Assembly (NCBI GenBank): GCA_902550555.1
Contig: CACCZR010000004.1
Location: 54,516-118,515, forward strand
Direction: 5' to 3'
DNA from: an uncultured SAR116 cluster alpha proteobacterium
GTDB lineage: Bacteria > Pseudomonadota > Alphaproteobacteria > Puniceispirillales > Marisalimonadaceae
DNA length: 64,000 nt
A program made the translations under genes and the position numbers. How positions within the stretch are numbered: position 1 is the first letter of the stretch; each line of letters begins with the position of its first letter. The notes beneath the pieces are model-generated. The model saw only the letters and a list, made by a program, of their open reading frames with translations, was not told where the DNA came from and did not search any database. Shown here one piece after another: positions 7,735-16,722 of this stretch.

Positions 7735-8745
7735 TTGGAAATTATTAACGCATTTGCTTTAATTATTAATTATATAATTATCCCTGGCCTGACATATGGA
7801 TGTCAATTGGCACTTGGTGCACTAGGAGTCACAATAATATATACAGTTTTAAGATTTTCAAATTTTGCTCACGGAGAATTAATGTCATTTGGTGCAATGA
7901 CAAGTATTTTAATCACATGGATTATAAGTTATTTTGACCTAAGCATCTATCCACTACCTACAGTAATATTGGCACTTCCCATATCGATTTTAATTACAAT
8001 TTCATATTGTCTCCTAATTGATAAATATTGCTTCAAATATCATCGAGAAAAAAACTCAAAGAATGTTATCAGTTTGATCGTATCGATAGGTGTAATGTTT
8101 TTTACTAGTGGTTTAATTAGAGTATTAATTGGTCCAAATGATAGAACAATTAATGATGGGGAAAGATTTATAATAAGTGCAAGAAAATTTAAAGAAATAA
8201 CAGGATTAACAGAAGGTATATCTTTAAAATTATCTCAAGGTATAACAATAATTGTAAGTATTATTGCCGTTGTTCTTCTTTTTTGGTTTTTAAATAAAAC
8301 TAAAACTGGTAAGTCAATGAGAGCTTATTCAGATAATAAAGATCTTGCATTACTATCAGGAATTAAAACAGAAAACGTAATATTTTACACATGGTTAATT
8401 ACTGGAACTTTGGCCTGTATTGCAGGCACATTATATGGATTAGACAAAAGTTATAAACCTTTCACATATTTACAACTTGTTTTACCAATATTTGCAGCGG
8501 CAATTGTTGGTGGCATTGGGAACCCAATAGGCGCTATAATTGGAGGTTTTGTAATATCTTTTTCAGAATTATTAATCACGTTTTCATACAATAAGTTTTT
8601 ATCTTATTTAATACCCATAAATTTTTTACCTGAAGGCAGTCTTCAACTATTAAGTACTGATTATAAAATAGCCATTTCATTTATAATTTTAGTTTTAGTT
8701 TTAATTCTAAAACCAACTGGAATTTACAAAGGTAAATTATTATGA
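7735..8745 (+). CDS. Liv-type ABC transporter permease (LivH-like), TTG start
   Basis: A 336-residue inner-membrane permease with about eight hydrophobic segments. RFSNFAHGELMSFGA (~41-55) and IVGGIGNPIGAIIGG (~256-270) are the conserved LivH loop motifs. The start is TTG at 7735-7737, preceded by a strong AGGAGG at 7721-7726 with an 8-base spacer, which makes this start convincing despite the rare codon. It overlaps the next permease gene by four bases (ATGA at 8742). It is somewhat longer than typical LivH (~300 residues), mainly through loops around 110-160. Confidence 0.87.
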   Translation: MEIINAFALIINYIIIPGLTYGCQLALGALGVTIIYTVLRFSNFAHGELMSFGAMTSILITWIISYFDLSIYPLPTVILALPISILITISYCLLIDKYCFKYHREKNSKNVISLIVSIGVMFFTSGLIRVLIGPNDRTINDGERFIISARKFKEITGLTEGISLKLSQGITIIVSIIAVVLLFWFLNKTKTGKSMRAYSDNKDLALLSGIKTENVIFYTWLITGTLACIAGTLYGLDKSYKPFTYLQLVLPIFAAAIVGGIGNPIGAIIGGFVISFSELLITFSYNKFLSYLIPINFLPEGSLQLLSTDYKIAISFIILVLVLILKPTGIYKGKLL

Positions 8746-10070
8746 AAACTGATTTCTTTAGTGAAAAAAAATATATTAATGCATATTTAGTTTGTGCTTT
8801 TTTATTTTTACTTGTTGGGCTTTTTCAGAGTTGGAATGTAGCCTTTTCTATTTTAAATCTTTGCCTTATCTCTGCAATTATGTCGATTGGTATTAATATT
8901 CAATGGGGGAATAGTGGAATAGTAAATTTTGGAGTTATGGGTTTTGCTGCAATAGGAGGATTATGTGGCGTATTAATTTCCATGCCACCAACGTTAGAAG
9001 TTTGGAAAGATGGAACTGCAGTAATACTAATTATTCTTTTTTCATTTTTAATCTCAGGAATATTAGTTAAAAAGTTTTTGAAAAAATTTATTTATAATAA
9101 ATATTTAAAAATATTACTTTCAATAATAATTATCCTTTTTAGCTTGTATTTAATAAAATCTATTTTTATCCCATCAATTAATTTTATTGAAAACACAAAT
9201 TCCGCTAAAACAGGTTATATTGGTGGTTTAAATTTACCTATAATTTTATCATGGCCTATAGCTGGTTTATTTTGTGGAGTAATAGCTTTTTTGATAGGCA
9301 AAATTGCTTTAGGTTTAAGATCAGATTATTTAGCAATTGCTACATTAGGAATTTCAGAAATAATAATTTACATTATCAAAAATGAAGAGTGGTTAGCTAG
9401 GGGTGTAAAAAATGTTAATGGACTTCCTAGACCAGTGCCTTATGAAATAGATTTACAAAAAAATGAATTTATTCAAACATTAAGTAACACCCTAAATTTA
9501 TCAGTGATAGAATTATCTTCTTTGATAGTAAAAGGTTTATATTCAATACTTTTTATATTAGTTTTGTTAATAATCTTTTTCCTTTTACAAAAAGCTATTA
9601 AGTCCCCTTGGGGTAGAATGATGAGAGCTGTAAGAGATAATGAAACATCCGCTGAGGCTATGGGTATTAATGTTAAAAAAAGACATTTGCAAGTTTTTAT
9701 TATCGGTTCAGCAATTATTGGTATATCTGGAGCGATGCTTACTACTCTTGATGGACAATTCACGCCTTCGTCATACCAACCTTTAAGATATACTTTTTTA
9801 ATATGGATTATGGTTATTATCGGAGGCTCTGGAAATAATCATGGAGCAATTATTGGAGGGTTTGCAATTTGGTTTTTTTGGATACAAGCAGAACCAATAG
9901 GTATATTTCTTATTGAACTAATTACAATTTTTTTAAGTGATCAGAATGAAATAAAATTATATCTTTTAAATCATGCCGCATATATGAGACTACTGTTAAT
10001 GGGTTTAGTTTTAATACTAGCTCTAAGATTTTTTCCAAAAGGCATAATTGAAGAAGAAAAAAGATTATGA
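8742..10070 (+). CDS. Liv-type ABC transporter permease (LivM-like)
   Basis: A 442-residue membrane protein, partner of the LivH-like permease. NIQWGNSGIVNFGVMGFAA (~52-70) and RMMRAVRDNETSAEAMGIN (~292-310) are the typical LivM signatures, and WIMVIIGGSGNNHGAIIGG (~350-368) is the conserved late loop. It is long for LivM because of extra hydrophobic sequence around 85-145. It begins inside the end of the LivH-like gene and ends overlapping the M23 peptidase gene, both by ATGA, so all are likely read from one message. Gene order binding protein-ATPase-ATPase-permease-permease differs from the common K-H-M-G-F order. Confidence 0.87.
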   Translation: MKTDFFSEKKYINAYLVCAFLFLLVGLFQSWNVAFSILNLCLISAIMSIGINIQWGNSGIVNFGVMGFAAIGGLCGVLISMPPTLEVWKDGTAVILIILFSFLISGILVKKFLKKFIYNKYLKILLSIIIILFSLYLIKSIFIPSINFIENTNSAKTGYIGGLNLPIILSWPIAGLFCGVIAFLIGKIALGLRSDYLAIATLGISEIIIYIIKNEEWLARGVKNVNGLPRPVPYEIDLQKNEFIQTLSNTLNLSVIELSSLIVKGLYSILFILVLLIIFFLLQKAIKSPWGRMMRAVRDNETSAEAMGINVKKRHLQVFIIGSAIIGISGAMLTTLDGQFTPSSYQPLRYTFLIWIMVIIGGSGNNHGAIIGGFAIWFFWIQAEPIGIFLIELITIFLSDQNEIKLYLLNHAAYMRLLLMGLVLILALRFFPKGIIEEEKRL

Positions 10071-10903
10071 ATAAATTAGTTATAATTATTTCTTTATTGA
10101 TTTTATTTTCAAACAATTGTTTTGCAAAAGAAGAACTAAAATTTTTTATAGGTAAAAATATTATTGACCTTGAAGGTTATTTTATTCAAGGAGGATATGT
10201 TAAAGGCAAAACGTCATCAAAAATAAAAATCAAATTTGAAAATAGAGATGTCTACTTAGGTAAAAATAATAAATTTATACTAGGTTTTGGAAGAGATTAT
10301 TCTGAATTAGCTAATTTAAAATTCAACATAGATAATAAATGGATAAACAAAACATTAAAAATTAAAAAAAATAAATATAAAATACAAAAAATTGATGGTC
10401 TTCCAAAAAAATTTGTTTCTCCTCCTAAGGAAATTTATGAAAGAATAATAAGAGAAAATAAATTAATAGCTAAAGTAAGAACATTAAATTCGAAAATAGA
10501 TTATACTTTTCAAGATTTTCTTTTACCCGCTAATGGAATTATAACTGGTGTTTTTGGTAGTCAAAGAATTTTAAATGGAAAGCCTAGAAGGCCTCATTAT
10601 GGAATTGACATTGCAGCTAAAAAAGGCTCTAAAGTGATTTCACCAACTGATGCAATTGTAAGACTCTCTGAAAAAGATTTATACTTTACAGGTGGAACTA
10701 TAATGCTAGATCATGGCCATGGCATTACCTCTGTTTACTCACATTTGAGTAAAGTTTTAGTAAAAAAGAATGATAAAATTCAAAAAGGCGATGTCATTGG
10801 GTTGATTGGCTCAACTGGAAGATCTACAGGCCCTCATTTAGATTGGAGAATTAATTGGTTTGATCAAAGATTAGACCCTTTGATGTTTATTAAAAATAAA
10901 TAA
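10067..10903 (+). CDS. M23-family (LytM/EnvC-like) peptidase, exported
   Basis: A 278-residue exported protein. Residues 1-20 form a signal peptide ending NNCFA, and the C-terminal ~125 residues are a peptidase M23 (LytM) domain. The HxxxD zinc motif is HYGID (His177, Asp181), and His226 lies in SVYSHLS. The usual HxH is HLD here (His257, Asp259), so the third zinc ligand would be Asp; I recall this GPHLDW variant from other alphaproteobacteria, so activity is not excluded. It would cut peptidoglycan cross-links or activate amidases. The gene overlaps the LivM-like gene by four bases, an odd operon partner. An envC-type gene that I expect between gpmI and ctpA in this lineage is absent there. 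Confidence 0.85.
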   Translation: MNKLVIIISLLILFSNNCFAKEELKFFIGKNIIDLEGYFIQGGYVKGKTSSKIKIKFENRDVYLGKNNKFILGFGRDYSELANLKFNIDNKWINKTLKIKKNKYKIQKIDGLPKKFVSPPKEIYERIIRENKLIAKVRTLNSKIDYTFQDFLLPANGIITGVFGSQRILNGKPRRPHYGIDIAAKKGSKVISPTDAIVRLSEKDLYFTGGTIMLDHGHGITSVYSHLSKVLVKKNDKIQKGDVIGLIGSTGRSTGPHLDWRINWFDQRLDPLMFIKNK

Positions 10904-10921
10904 TAAACAATGTCTTAAAAC

Positions 10922-10949
10922 TTGACATTATAGCAATAAAAATTATAAG
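10922..10949 (+). promoter_or_regulatory. Predicted sigma70-type promoter of rplU-rpmA
   Basis: TTGACA at 10922-10927 and TATAAG at 10944-10949 are separated by 16 bases. Transcription would begin near 10956, leaving a ~25-base leader before the rplU ATG at 10981. It lies in the 77-base gap after the M23 gene, where a new unit starting with ribosomal protein genes is expected. Confidence 0.6.
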
Positions 10950-10980
10950 TATTTATTTACTTAAAGAGATAGAGAATTTT

Positions 10981-11490
10981 ATGTTTGCGATACTTAAAAC
11001 TGGCGGAAAACAATATAAAGTCGCTAAGGAAGAAAAACTGTTAATTGAAAAGATTGACGGGAATATTGGTGATGAAGTTGTTTTTAACGACATTATAATG
11101 ATTAATGATAATGGTAAAACTGAGATTGGATCTCCATTAGTAAAAGATGCCGCAGTTGTAGCAGAAGTTATTAAACAAACACGTGGGCCCAAAATAACTA
11201 TTATTTATAAAAGAAGAAGAAAAAATAGTAGAAGAAAGCAAGGTCATAAACAAGATCTAACACTCGTTAAAATTAAAAATATTGCTGCAAGTGGTGGTTC
11301 AAAAATAGTTGCTAAAAAAGCAGAAATCAAAGAAGTTAAAAAAGAGACAAAGACAAAACAAACTACTCAAAAAAAAGAAACAGCTAAAGCTAAACCAAAA
11401 ACTAGAACCACTAAAACTGTTTCAAGTAAAAAAACAGAAACAACCTCTAAGAAAACAGAGACAAAAAAAACTAAAACTCAAAAATCATAA
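10981..11490 (+). CDS. rplU: Ribosomal protein L21 with a Lys/Thr-rich C-terminal tail
   Basis: A 169-residue protein. Residues 1-103 are a complete bL21 core (starting MFAILKTGGKQYKV, with KRRRKNSRRKQGH in the rRNA-binding region), a 23S rRNA-binding protein of the large subunit. Residues ~104-169 form a tail made almost only of Lys, Thr, Ala, Glu and Ser, which is low complexity and probably disordered. Such C-terminal tails on L21 occur in other alphaproteobacteria. It is followed 18 bases later by rpmA, the normal partner order. The tail also yields a long open frame in another phase, which is only a consequence of its A-rich DNA. Confidence 0.95.
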   Translation: MFAILKTGGKQYKVAKEEKLLIEKIDGNIGDEVVFNDIIMINDNGKTEIGSPLVKDAAVVAEVIKQTRGPKITIIYKRRRKNSRRKQGHKQDLTLVKIKNIAASGGSKIVAKKAEIKEVKKETKTKQTTQKKETAKAKPKTRTTKTVSSKKTETTSKKTETKKTKTQKS

Positions 11491-11508
11491 TTATATAAAG
11501 GTTTTAAT

Positions 11509-11778
11509 ATGGCACATAAAAAAGCAGGTGGTAGTTCAAGAAATGGAAGAGATTCTGCTGGAAGACGTTTAGGCGTTAAAAAATTTGGCAGTGAGATCGT
11601 TGTTCCTGGTAATATAATTGTAAGACAAAGAGGTACAAAATTTCATCCAGGTTCAAATGTAGGCATGGGTAAAGATCATACTTTATTTTCGTTAGTTGAT
11701 GGAAAAGTGGTTTTTACAAGAAAAAAAGATAACAAAACTTTTGTTTCTGTTGAGCCTAATAAAGTAGCCGCTGAATAA
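11509..11778 (+). CDS. rpmA: Ribosomal protein L27
   Basis: An 89-residue bL27 protein starting [16 protein letters not shown], without the cleaved N-terminal extension found in Firmicutes. The conserved [13 protein letters not shown] segment is at about 36-48. Its N-terminal tail reaches the peptidyl-transferase centre of the 50S subunit. It lies between rplU and obgE, the standard order in most bacteria. Confidence 0.96.
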   Translation: MAHKKAGGSSRNGRDSAGRRLGVKKFGSEIVVPGNIIVRQRGTKFHPGSNVGMGKDHTLFSLVDGKVVFTRKKDNKTFVSVEPNKVAAE

Positions 11779-11824
11779 TATCCTCTTAATTTATTCATGT
11801 TTTCATTGTACTATCTAATAGTAT

Positions 11825-12865
11825 ATGAAGTTCCTTGACGAAGTAAAAATCTATATTTCAAGTGGAAACGGTGGACCTGGCTGTATATCATTTCGAAGAG
11901 AAGCCAATGTTCCTAAAGGTGGACCTGATGGAGGAAATGGTGGTGATGGAGGCAACGTCATCATTAAAACAGTCGATAATCTTAATACTTTAATTGACTA
12001 TAGATACAAACAGCATTTTAAGGCAAAATCTGGCCAACATGGCATGGGGAAAAATCGAAATGGCCATAATGCCGATGATATTATACTAAAAGTACCATTT
12101 GGAACTGAAATTTTAAACGAAGATAAAAACGTTAAATTAGCTGATTTAGTTGATAAAGATGACAATATTATTTTAGCGAAAGGTGGGATTGGAGGGAAAG
12201 GTAATGCTTTTTTTAAAAGCTCAACAAATCAATCACCAAGACATGCCCAACCTGGAGAAAAAGGTGAAGAAAAAACAATTTGGTTAAGATTAAAATTAAT
12301 TGCTGATGTTGGTCTTGTTGGGCTCCCAAATGCTGGTAAAAGTACCTTCCTCTCAAAAATCTCTTCATCTAGACCTAAGATAGCTGATTATCCATTTACT
12401 ACTTTATATCCAAACTTAGGTGTAAACAGAACGGATGACAAAGAATTTGTTGTAGCAGATATACCAGGTTTAATTGAAGATGCTCACATTGGAAAAGGCC
12501 TAGGTCATAAATTCTTAGGTCACATTGAAAGGTGTAAAGTTTTACTTCATTTAATAGACATTACAAATGAAAATATTACGGAAAGTTTTCAAGTTATTGA
12601 AAATGAACTCAAAGCATATAATGAAAAAGTTTATAACAAAGATCAAATTCTTGTTTTTACAAAATGTGATGCTTTAAATGAAAAAAAATTTAATGATATA
12701 AAAAAAAATATTAATGGTATAAATGTAAAAAATGCTTTTTTTATATCATCTGTTACTGGATTTAATATTGACAGTTTATGTAGAAAAGTTAATGAGATGA
12801 TAAATAATGACAAAGAAAAAGATGATGATAACTTTGATCAAAAGTCTTCAACTTGGGAACCATAA
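11825..12865 (+). CDS. obgE: GTPase Obg/CgtA, ribosome assembly
   Basis: A 346-residue Obg GTPase. The N-terminal Obg fold (1-~158) has the glycine-rich [12 protein letters not shown] stretch (~33-44). The G domain has the P-loop GLPNAGKST (~168-176), the switch segment [27 protein letters not shown] as G3, and TKCD as G4. A short acidic C-terminal tail follows. The protein takes part in 50S assembly and stress signalling. No Shine-Dalgarno sequence precedes the ATG; a short inverted repeat at 11809-11823 ends one base before it. The proB gene follows two bases after the stop. Confidence 0.95.
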   Translation: MKFLDEVKIYISSGNGGPGCISFRREANVPKGGPDGGNGGDGGNVIIKTVDNLNTLIDYRYKQHFKAKSGQHGMGKNRNGHNADDIILKVPFGTEILNEDKNVKLADLVDKDDNIILAKGGIGGKGNAFFKSSTNQSPRHAQPGEKGEEKTIWLRLKLIADVGLVGLPNAGKSTFLSKISSSRPKIADYPFTTLYPNLGVNRTDDKEFVVADIPGLIEDAHIGKGLGHKFLGHIERCKVLLHLIDITNENITESFQVIENELKAYNEKVYNKDQILVFTKCDALNEKKFNDIKKNINGINVKNAFFISSVTGFNIDSLCRKVNEMINNDKEKDDDNFDQKSSTWEP

Positions 12866-12867
12866 AA

Positions 12868-14001
12868 ATGGAAAACAATCAATTAAAACAATTAATTGAT
12901 ACATCTAGTCGAATAATTTTAAAGGTTGGATCTTCATTACTAATTAATGAAAATAACAATGATATAAATTATCATTGGTTAAAAAATTTTTCGAAAGAAA
13001 TTCAAAGTTTAACTGATAAAAAAAAACAGATTATGATAGTTTCCTCGGGGTCTGTTGCATTAGGAAGAAAACAGTTAAATTTAGTTAAAAATCTCTCATT
13101 AGATGAAAAACAAGCAGCAGCCGCTGTTGGTCAAATTCACTTGTCTCATGCATGGAAAGAAGTTTTAAAATCATTTAATCTAGAATCTGCTCAAATTTTA
13201 CTTGCGCCCGATGATACCGAAACTAGAAGAAAACACCTTAACGCTAGAGCAACATTATTAAAACTTTTACAATTAAATGTCATACCGGTCATTAATGAAA
13301 ATGATACTGTTTCTACAGATGAAATAAAATTTGGTGACAATGATAGACTAGCAGCTCGAGTAGCTCAAATGTGTGAAGTTGATCTTTTAATTTTATTTTC
13401 TGATGTCAATGGCCTTTTTTCTGAAGATCCAAATAAAAACAAAAATAGTGAATTAATAAAAGAAGTTACTAATATAACTCATGACATTGAAATGATGGCA
13501 GGACCATCCAAAACTTCATTTTCAAATGGTGGCATGGTTACTAAAATCCAAGCATCTAAAATTGCGACAAATGCTGGATGTAATGTTATAATTACTAATG
13601 GAAAGTGTGACGATCCAATAAGCCAATTAATAAATAATGTACAGTATGGAACTTTATTTAAAGCAAATAAAAAATCACAAAATGCTAGAAAAATGTGGAT
13701 TTCATCTGCTCTTCAAGTTAAGGGAAAAATTTTTATTGATGAGGGTGCGGAAAAAGCCGTAAAATCGGGTAAATCCATTTTACCAGCAGGCATTTTAAAA
13801 ACTGAAGGATCTTATAATAAAGGTGATTTAATTTATATAGTTGATAGTAAAAACAAGATTATTGGAAAAGGACTTTCACATTATAATAATAATGAAGTTA
13901 ATTTAATAAAAAAAATGAGAAGTGATAAGATTGAAAAAGTTTTAGGATATAGAGGAAAAGATGAAATTATACATATAGATGATTTCGTTCTAGAAAATTA
14001 A
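12868..14001 (+). CDS. proB: Glutamate 5-kinase
   Basis: A 377-residue enzyme making glutamyl-5-phosphate, the first step of proline synthesis. The amino acid kinase domain has IILKVGSSLL (~13-22), VSSGSVALG and INENDTVSTDEIKFGDND; a C-terminal PUA domain covers about 280-370, as in full-length bacterial ProB. I chose the ATG at 12868, two bases after the obgE stop. An in-frame TTG at 12853 would add five residues and overlap obgE, but it offers nothing in conserved sequence. proA follows two bases after the stop, giving the usual proBA pair. Confidence 0.93.
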   Translation: MENNQLKQLIDTSSRIILKVGSSLLINENNNDINYHWLKNFSKEIQSLTDKKKQIMIVSSGSVALGRKQLNLVKNLSLDEKQAAAAVGQIHLSHAWKEVLKSFNLESAQILLAPDDTETRRKHLNARATLLKLLQLNVIPVINENDTVSTDEIKFGDNDRLAARVAQMCEVDLLILFSDVNGLFSEDPNKNKNSELIKEVTNITHDIEMMAGPSKTSFSNGGMVTKIQASKIATNAGCNVIITNGKCDDPISQLINNVQYGTLFKANKKSQNARKMWISSALQVKGKIFIDEGAEKAVKSGKSILPAGILKTEGSYNKGDLIYIVDSKNKIIGKGLSHYNNNEVNLIKKMRSDKIEKVLGYRGKDEIIHIDDFVLEN

Positions 14002-14003
14002 TT

Positions 14004-15260
14004 ATGAAAAAAAAAAATATTGATCATTATGGAATTAATGCCAAAGAAGCATTTAGAAGTTTATCATTAAGTGATAATAAACAAAGAAATCATGCTTTAA
14101 AAGAAACAGCAAAACTTTTAAAAGCAAATATAGATCAAATCTTAGAAGCAAATAAAATTGATATTGAAAATAGCCAAAAAAAATCTATGTCAAACTCATT
14201 TATTGATAGGCTATCATTAGATAAAAAAAGAATTTATTCAATTATAGATGGTCTTATTGATATTTCAAAATTAGAAGACCCTCTTAATAAGGTTCTTAGT
14301 ACATGGGATAGACCAAATGGTTTAAATATTTCAAAAATTTCAGTTCCATTAGGTGTCATTGGAATTATCTATGAATCAAGACCAAACGTAACAATAGATG
14401 CTGGTGCGCTTTGCATTAAATCAGGTAATACTTGTATTTTAAGAGGTGGTTCAGATTCCTTTCATACATCAACTTTACTTACAAAATTTTTACAACAAGG
14501 TTTAAAAATAGCTGGCTTACCTGAAACATGTGTTCAAATAATTGATACAACTGATAGGAAAATGGTCACTGAAATTCTTAAAGCATCAAAATATATTGAC
14601 ATAATTGTTCCAAGAGGAGGCAAATCTCTTGTAGCTAAAATTCAAAAAGAAGCAAAAGTTCCTGTTTTTGCACATCTTGAAGGTATATGTCATGTTTACG
14701 TAGATAATGAGATTAATTTAGATAAAAGCATTAAAATAATAATCAATTCAAAGATGCGAAGAACAGGAATATGTGGCGCAGCAGAAACTTTACTAATTGA
14801 TAAAAATTTAAAAAAAGAAAGTATACTTAAAATTATTTCAAAGCTACAAGAAGTTAACTGTGAAATTAGAGGTCATAAATCTTTAAAAGATATAGTTCCT
14901 GATATAACTTTAGCTAATGAAGAAGATTGGTCTACAGAATATCTTGATGCTATAATCTCAGTAAAATTAGTTGATGGCGTTAAACAAGCTGTAAGTCATA
15001 TTAACAAATATTCTTCCCAACACACTGAAACAATAATTACAGAAAATGAAGAAACCGCCAACTATTTTCTAACAAATGTTGATAGCGCTATTGTTATGAA
15101 AAACGCATCAACACAATTTGCAGATGGTGGAGAGTTCGGTATGGGAGCAGAAATCGGCATTTCTACTGGAAGATTACATGCTAGAGGTCCTGTAGGGGCA
15201 AATCAATTAACTAGCTTTAAATATATTGTAAATGGTGATGGCCAGATAAGACCTAATTGA
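14004..15260 (+). CDS. proA: Glutamate-5-semialdehyde dehydrogenase (gamma-glutamyl phosphate reductase)
   Basis: A 418-residue member of the aldehyde dehydrogenase superfamily, reducing glutamyl-5-phosphate with NADPH in proline synthesis. GVIGIIYESRPNVTIDAG (~112-129) is the ProA-specific early motif; the catalytic Cys lies in MRRTGICGAAETLL (~251-264); and FADGGEFGMGAEIGIST is near the C terminus. It is directly downstream of proB and four bases upstream of nadD. Length is normal for the family. Confidence 0.95.
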   Translation: MKKKNIDHYGINAKEAFRSLSLSDNKQRNHALKETAKLLKANIDQILEANKIDIENSQKKSMSNSFIDRLSLDKKRIYSIIDGLIDISKLEDPLNKVLSTWDRPNGLNISKISVPLGVIGIIYESRPNVTIDAGALCIKSGNTCILRGGSDSFHTSTLLTKFLQQGLKIAGLPETCVQIIDTTDRKMVTEILKASKYIDIIVPRGGKSLVAKIQKEAKVPVFAHLEGICHVYVDNEINLDKSIKIIINSKMRRTGICGAAETLLIDKNLKKESILKIISKLQEVNCEIRGHKSLKDIVPDITLANEEDWSTEYLDAIISVKLVDGVKQAVSHINKYSSQHTETIITENEETANYFLTNVDSAIVMKNASTQFADGGEFGMGAEIGISTGRLHARGPVGANQLTSFKYIVNGDGQIRPN

Positions 15261-15264
15261 ATTT

Positions 15265-15897
15265 ATGAATTTTAAATTTAAAGCATACAGACATAATCAA
15301 CCTATTCATTTCCATTTTAATAGAAGAATAAAAGTTGGAATATTAGGTGGGTCATTCAACCCTGCTCATGATGGACATTTACATATTAGTTTTATAGCAA
15401 AAAAACACTTAAATTTGGATGAAATTTGGTGGTTAATTACCCCACAAAATAGATTAAAAAAAGATAAAATTTCTGATACTTATTTCCAAAGATTAAAAGA
15501 AACAAAGAAACTTGTCTCAAAATATACGTTCATTAAAGTCTTAGATTACGAATATCAGTTTGATCTTAATTATTCTTACAAGTCTCTCTTTTTTTTAAAA
15601 AATAGATCAAGAACCACGAAATTTGTATGGATCATGGGAAGCGATAATATAAAAAATTTTCCAAAATGGATTAGACCTAATGATATTGTTAAAATTTTTC
15701 CTATTGCAGTTATTGAAAGACCAAGTTATTCTCAAAATATATTTAATTCATTTGGAGCAAAAATATTGGGCAATCGCCTTATGAGCAAAAGAAGACTAAC
15801 TAAACAAAAGACACCTTGTTGGTCATATATAAAAGATAAATTAAATAACTTATCTTCCTCTAAAATCAGAAAAAATGTAAATCAAACTCATTCATGA
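15265..15897 (+). CDS. nadD: Nicotinate-nucleotide adenylyltransferase
   Basis: A 210-residue nucleotidyltransferase that adenylates nicotinate mononucleotide in NAD synthesis. GILGGSFNPAHDGHL (~29-43) carries the GxFNPxHxGH active-site motif; IMGSDN (~128-133) and SSSKIRK near the end correspond to the NadD motifs GxD and SSTxIR. The first ~25 residues are an extension before the fold. It begins four bases after proA and overlaps rsfS by ATGA, so translation of the two is likely coupled. NadD-RsfS-RlmH is a common bacterial neighbourhood. Confidence 0.93.
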   Translation: MNFKFKAYRHNQPIHFHFNRRIKVGILGGSFNPAHDGHLHISFIAKKHLNLDEIWWLITPQNRLKKDKISDTYFQRLKETKKLVSKYTFIKVLDYEYQFDLNYSYKSLFFLKNRSRTTKFVWIMGSDNIKNFPKWIRPNDIVKIFPIAVIERPSYSQNIFNSFGAKILGNRLMSKRRLTKQKTPCWSYIKDKLNNLSSSKIRKNVNQTHS

Positions 15898-16265
15898 AAA
15901 AAAATAAAACCCCTATCACAATAAAAAAACTTTTGTCTTTGACCTGTGATTCTCTTGAAGATGATAAAGCAATTGATATTAAAACAATAGATTTAAAAGA
16001 TAGAAGTAGCATTGCTGACTTCATGGTCATAGCTAGCGGAAATTCATCAAGGCAAGTTTCAAGTATGGCAAATAATTTAATTAAAAAATTTAAAATTAAA
16101 GGAGTTTCAACAAGAAAACCAGAAGGAATTACAAATTCTGATTGGGTTTTAATTGATGCCTATGACATAATAATTCATTTATTTAGACCTGAAGTTAGAG
16201 AATTTTATGCATTGGAAAAAATGTGGGAAATACCTAAGTCAACAAATTCTGAAATAAATACTTAA
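15894..16265 (+). CDS. rsfS: Ribosomal silencing factor RsfS
   Basis: A 123-residue RsfS/Iojap (DUF143) protein, which binds L14 on the 50S subunit and blocks subunit joining in poor conditions. Characteristic segments are IADFMVIASGNSSRQV (~42-57) and WVLIDAYDIIIHLF followed by EVREFYALEKMW (~84-109). The start overlaps nadD by four bases. It lies directly before rlmH, the usual order. Confidence 0.94.
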   Translation: MKKNKTPITIKKLLSLTCDSLEDDKAIDIKTIDLKDRSSIADFMVIASGNSSRQVSSMANNLIKKFKIKGVSTRKPEGITNSDWVLIDAYDIIIHLFRPEVREFYALEKMWEIPKSTNSEINT

Positions 16266-16280
16266 TAAAAACATTCTAAT

Positions 16281-16715
16281 ATGAGATATCAAATTTCATG
16301 TATTGGTAAATTATCAAACATTGAAGAAAATAAAATAATCCAAAAATATATTAAAAGGGTAAGAAATAAAATACAAATTCTTGAATTTCCTCAATCAGAT
16401 GTAAAAAAAGAAGGCTCAAAATTATTAGAATACTCCCCTAAAAATTCAATTTTAATTCTACTAGATAAAGAAGGTGAAAATTTATCAACTGACAAGCTTT
16501 TTGAACTGATAAAATCTTATGAAATGAATAATATCAAAATTTTAAATTTTGCAATTGGTGGACCATATGGTCATGGTCAATTTATCAAAAAAAAATCAGA
16601 TAAAATTATTTCCTTTGGTAAAATGACTTGGTCACATATTATTGCTAGATTAATGCTAGTTGAACAAATTTATAGGATTGAAAGCATATTTAATAATCAT
16701 CCCTATCATAAATGA
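16281..16715 (+). CDS. rlmH: 23S rRNA pseudouridine-1915 N3-methyltransferase
   Basis: A 144-residue SPOUT methyltransferase that modifies Psi1915 in helix 69 of 23S rRNA. The knotted C-terminal SAM site is visible as FAIGGPYGHG (~92-101) and ISFGKMTWSHIIARLMLVEQ (~112-131), ending NNHPYHK, the conserved RlmH tail. Length is close to the usual ~155. It follows rsfS by 15 bases and precedes gpmI by seven. Confidence 0.94.
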   Translation: MRYQISCIGKLSNIEENKIIQKYIKRVRNKIQILEFPQSDVKKEGSKLLEYSPKNSILILLDKEGENLSTDKLFELIKSYEMNNIKILNFAIGGPYGHGQFIKKKSDKIISFGKMTWSHIIARLMLVEQIYRIESIFNNHPYHK

Positions 16716-16722
16716 GATTAAC

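Noticed and set aside
11309..11572. Lys/Gln-rich open frame over the end of rplU
   Set aside because: It is the A-rich DNA of the L21 tail read in another phase and crosses into rpmA.
16660..16722. gpmI starting inside rlmH
   Set aside because: The conserved GpmI sequence begins just after the ATG at 16723, and the upstream codons are the rlmH 3' end in another frame.
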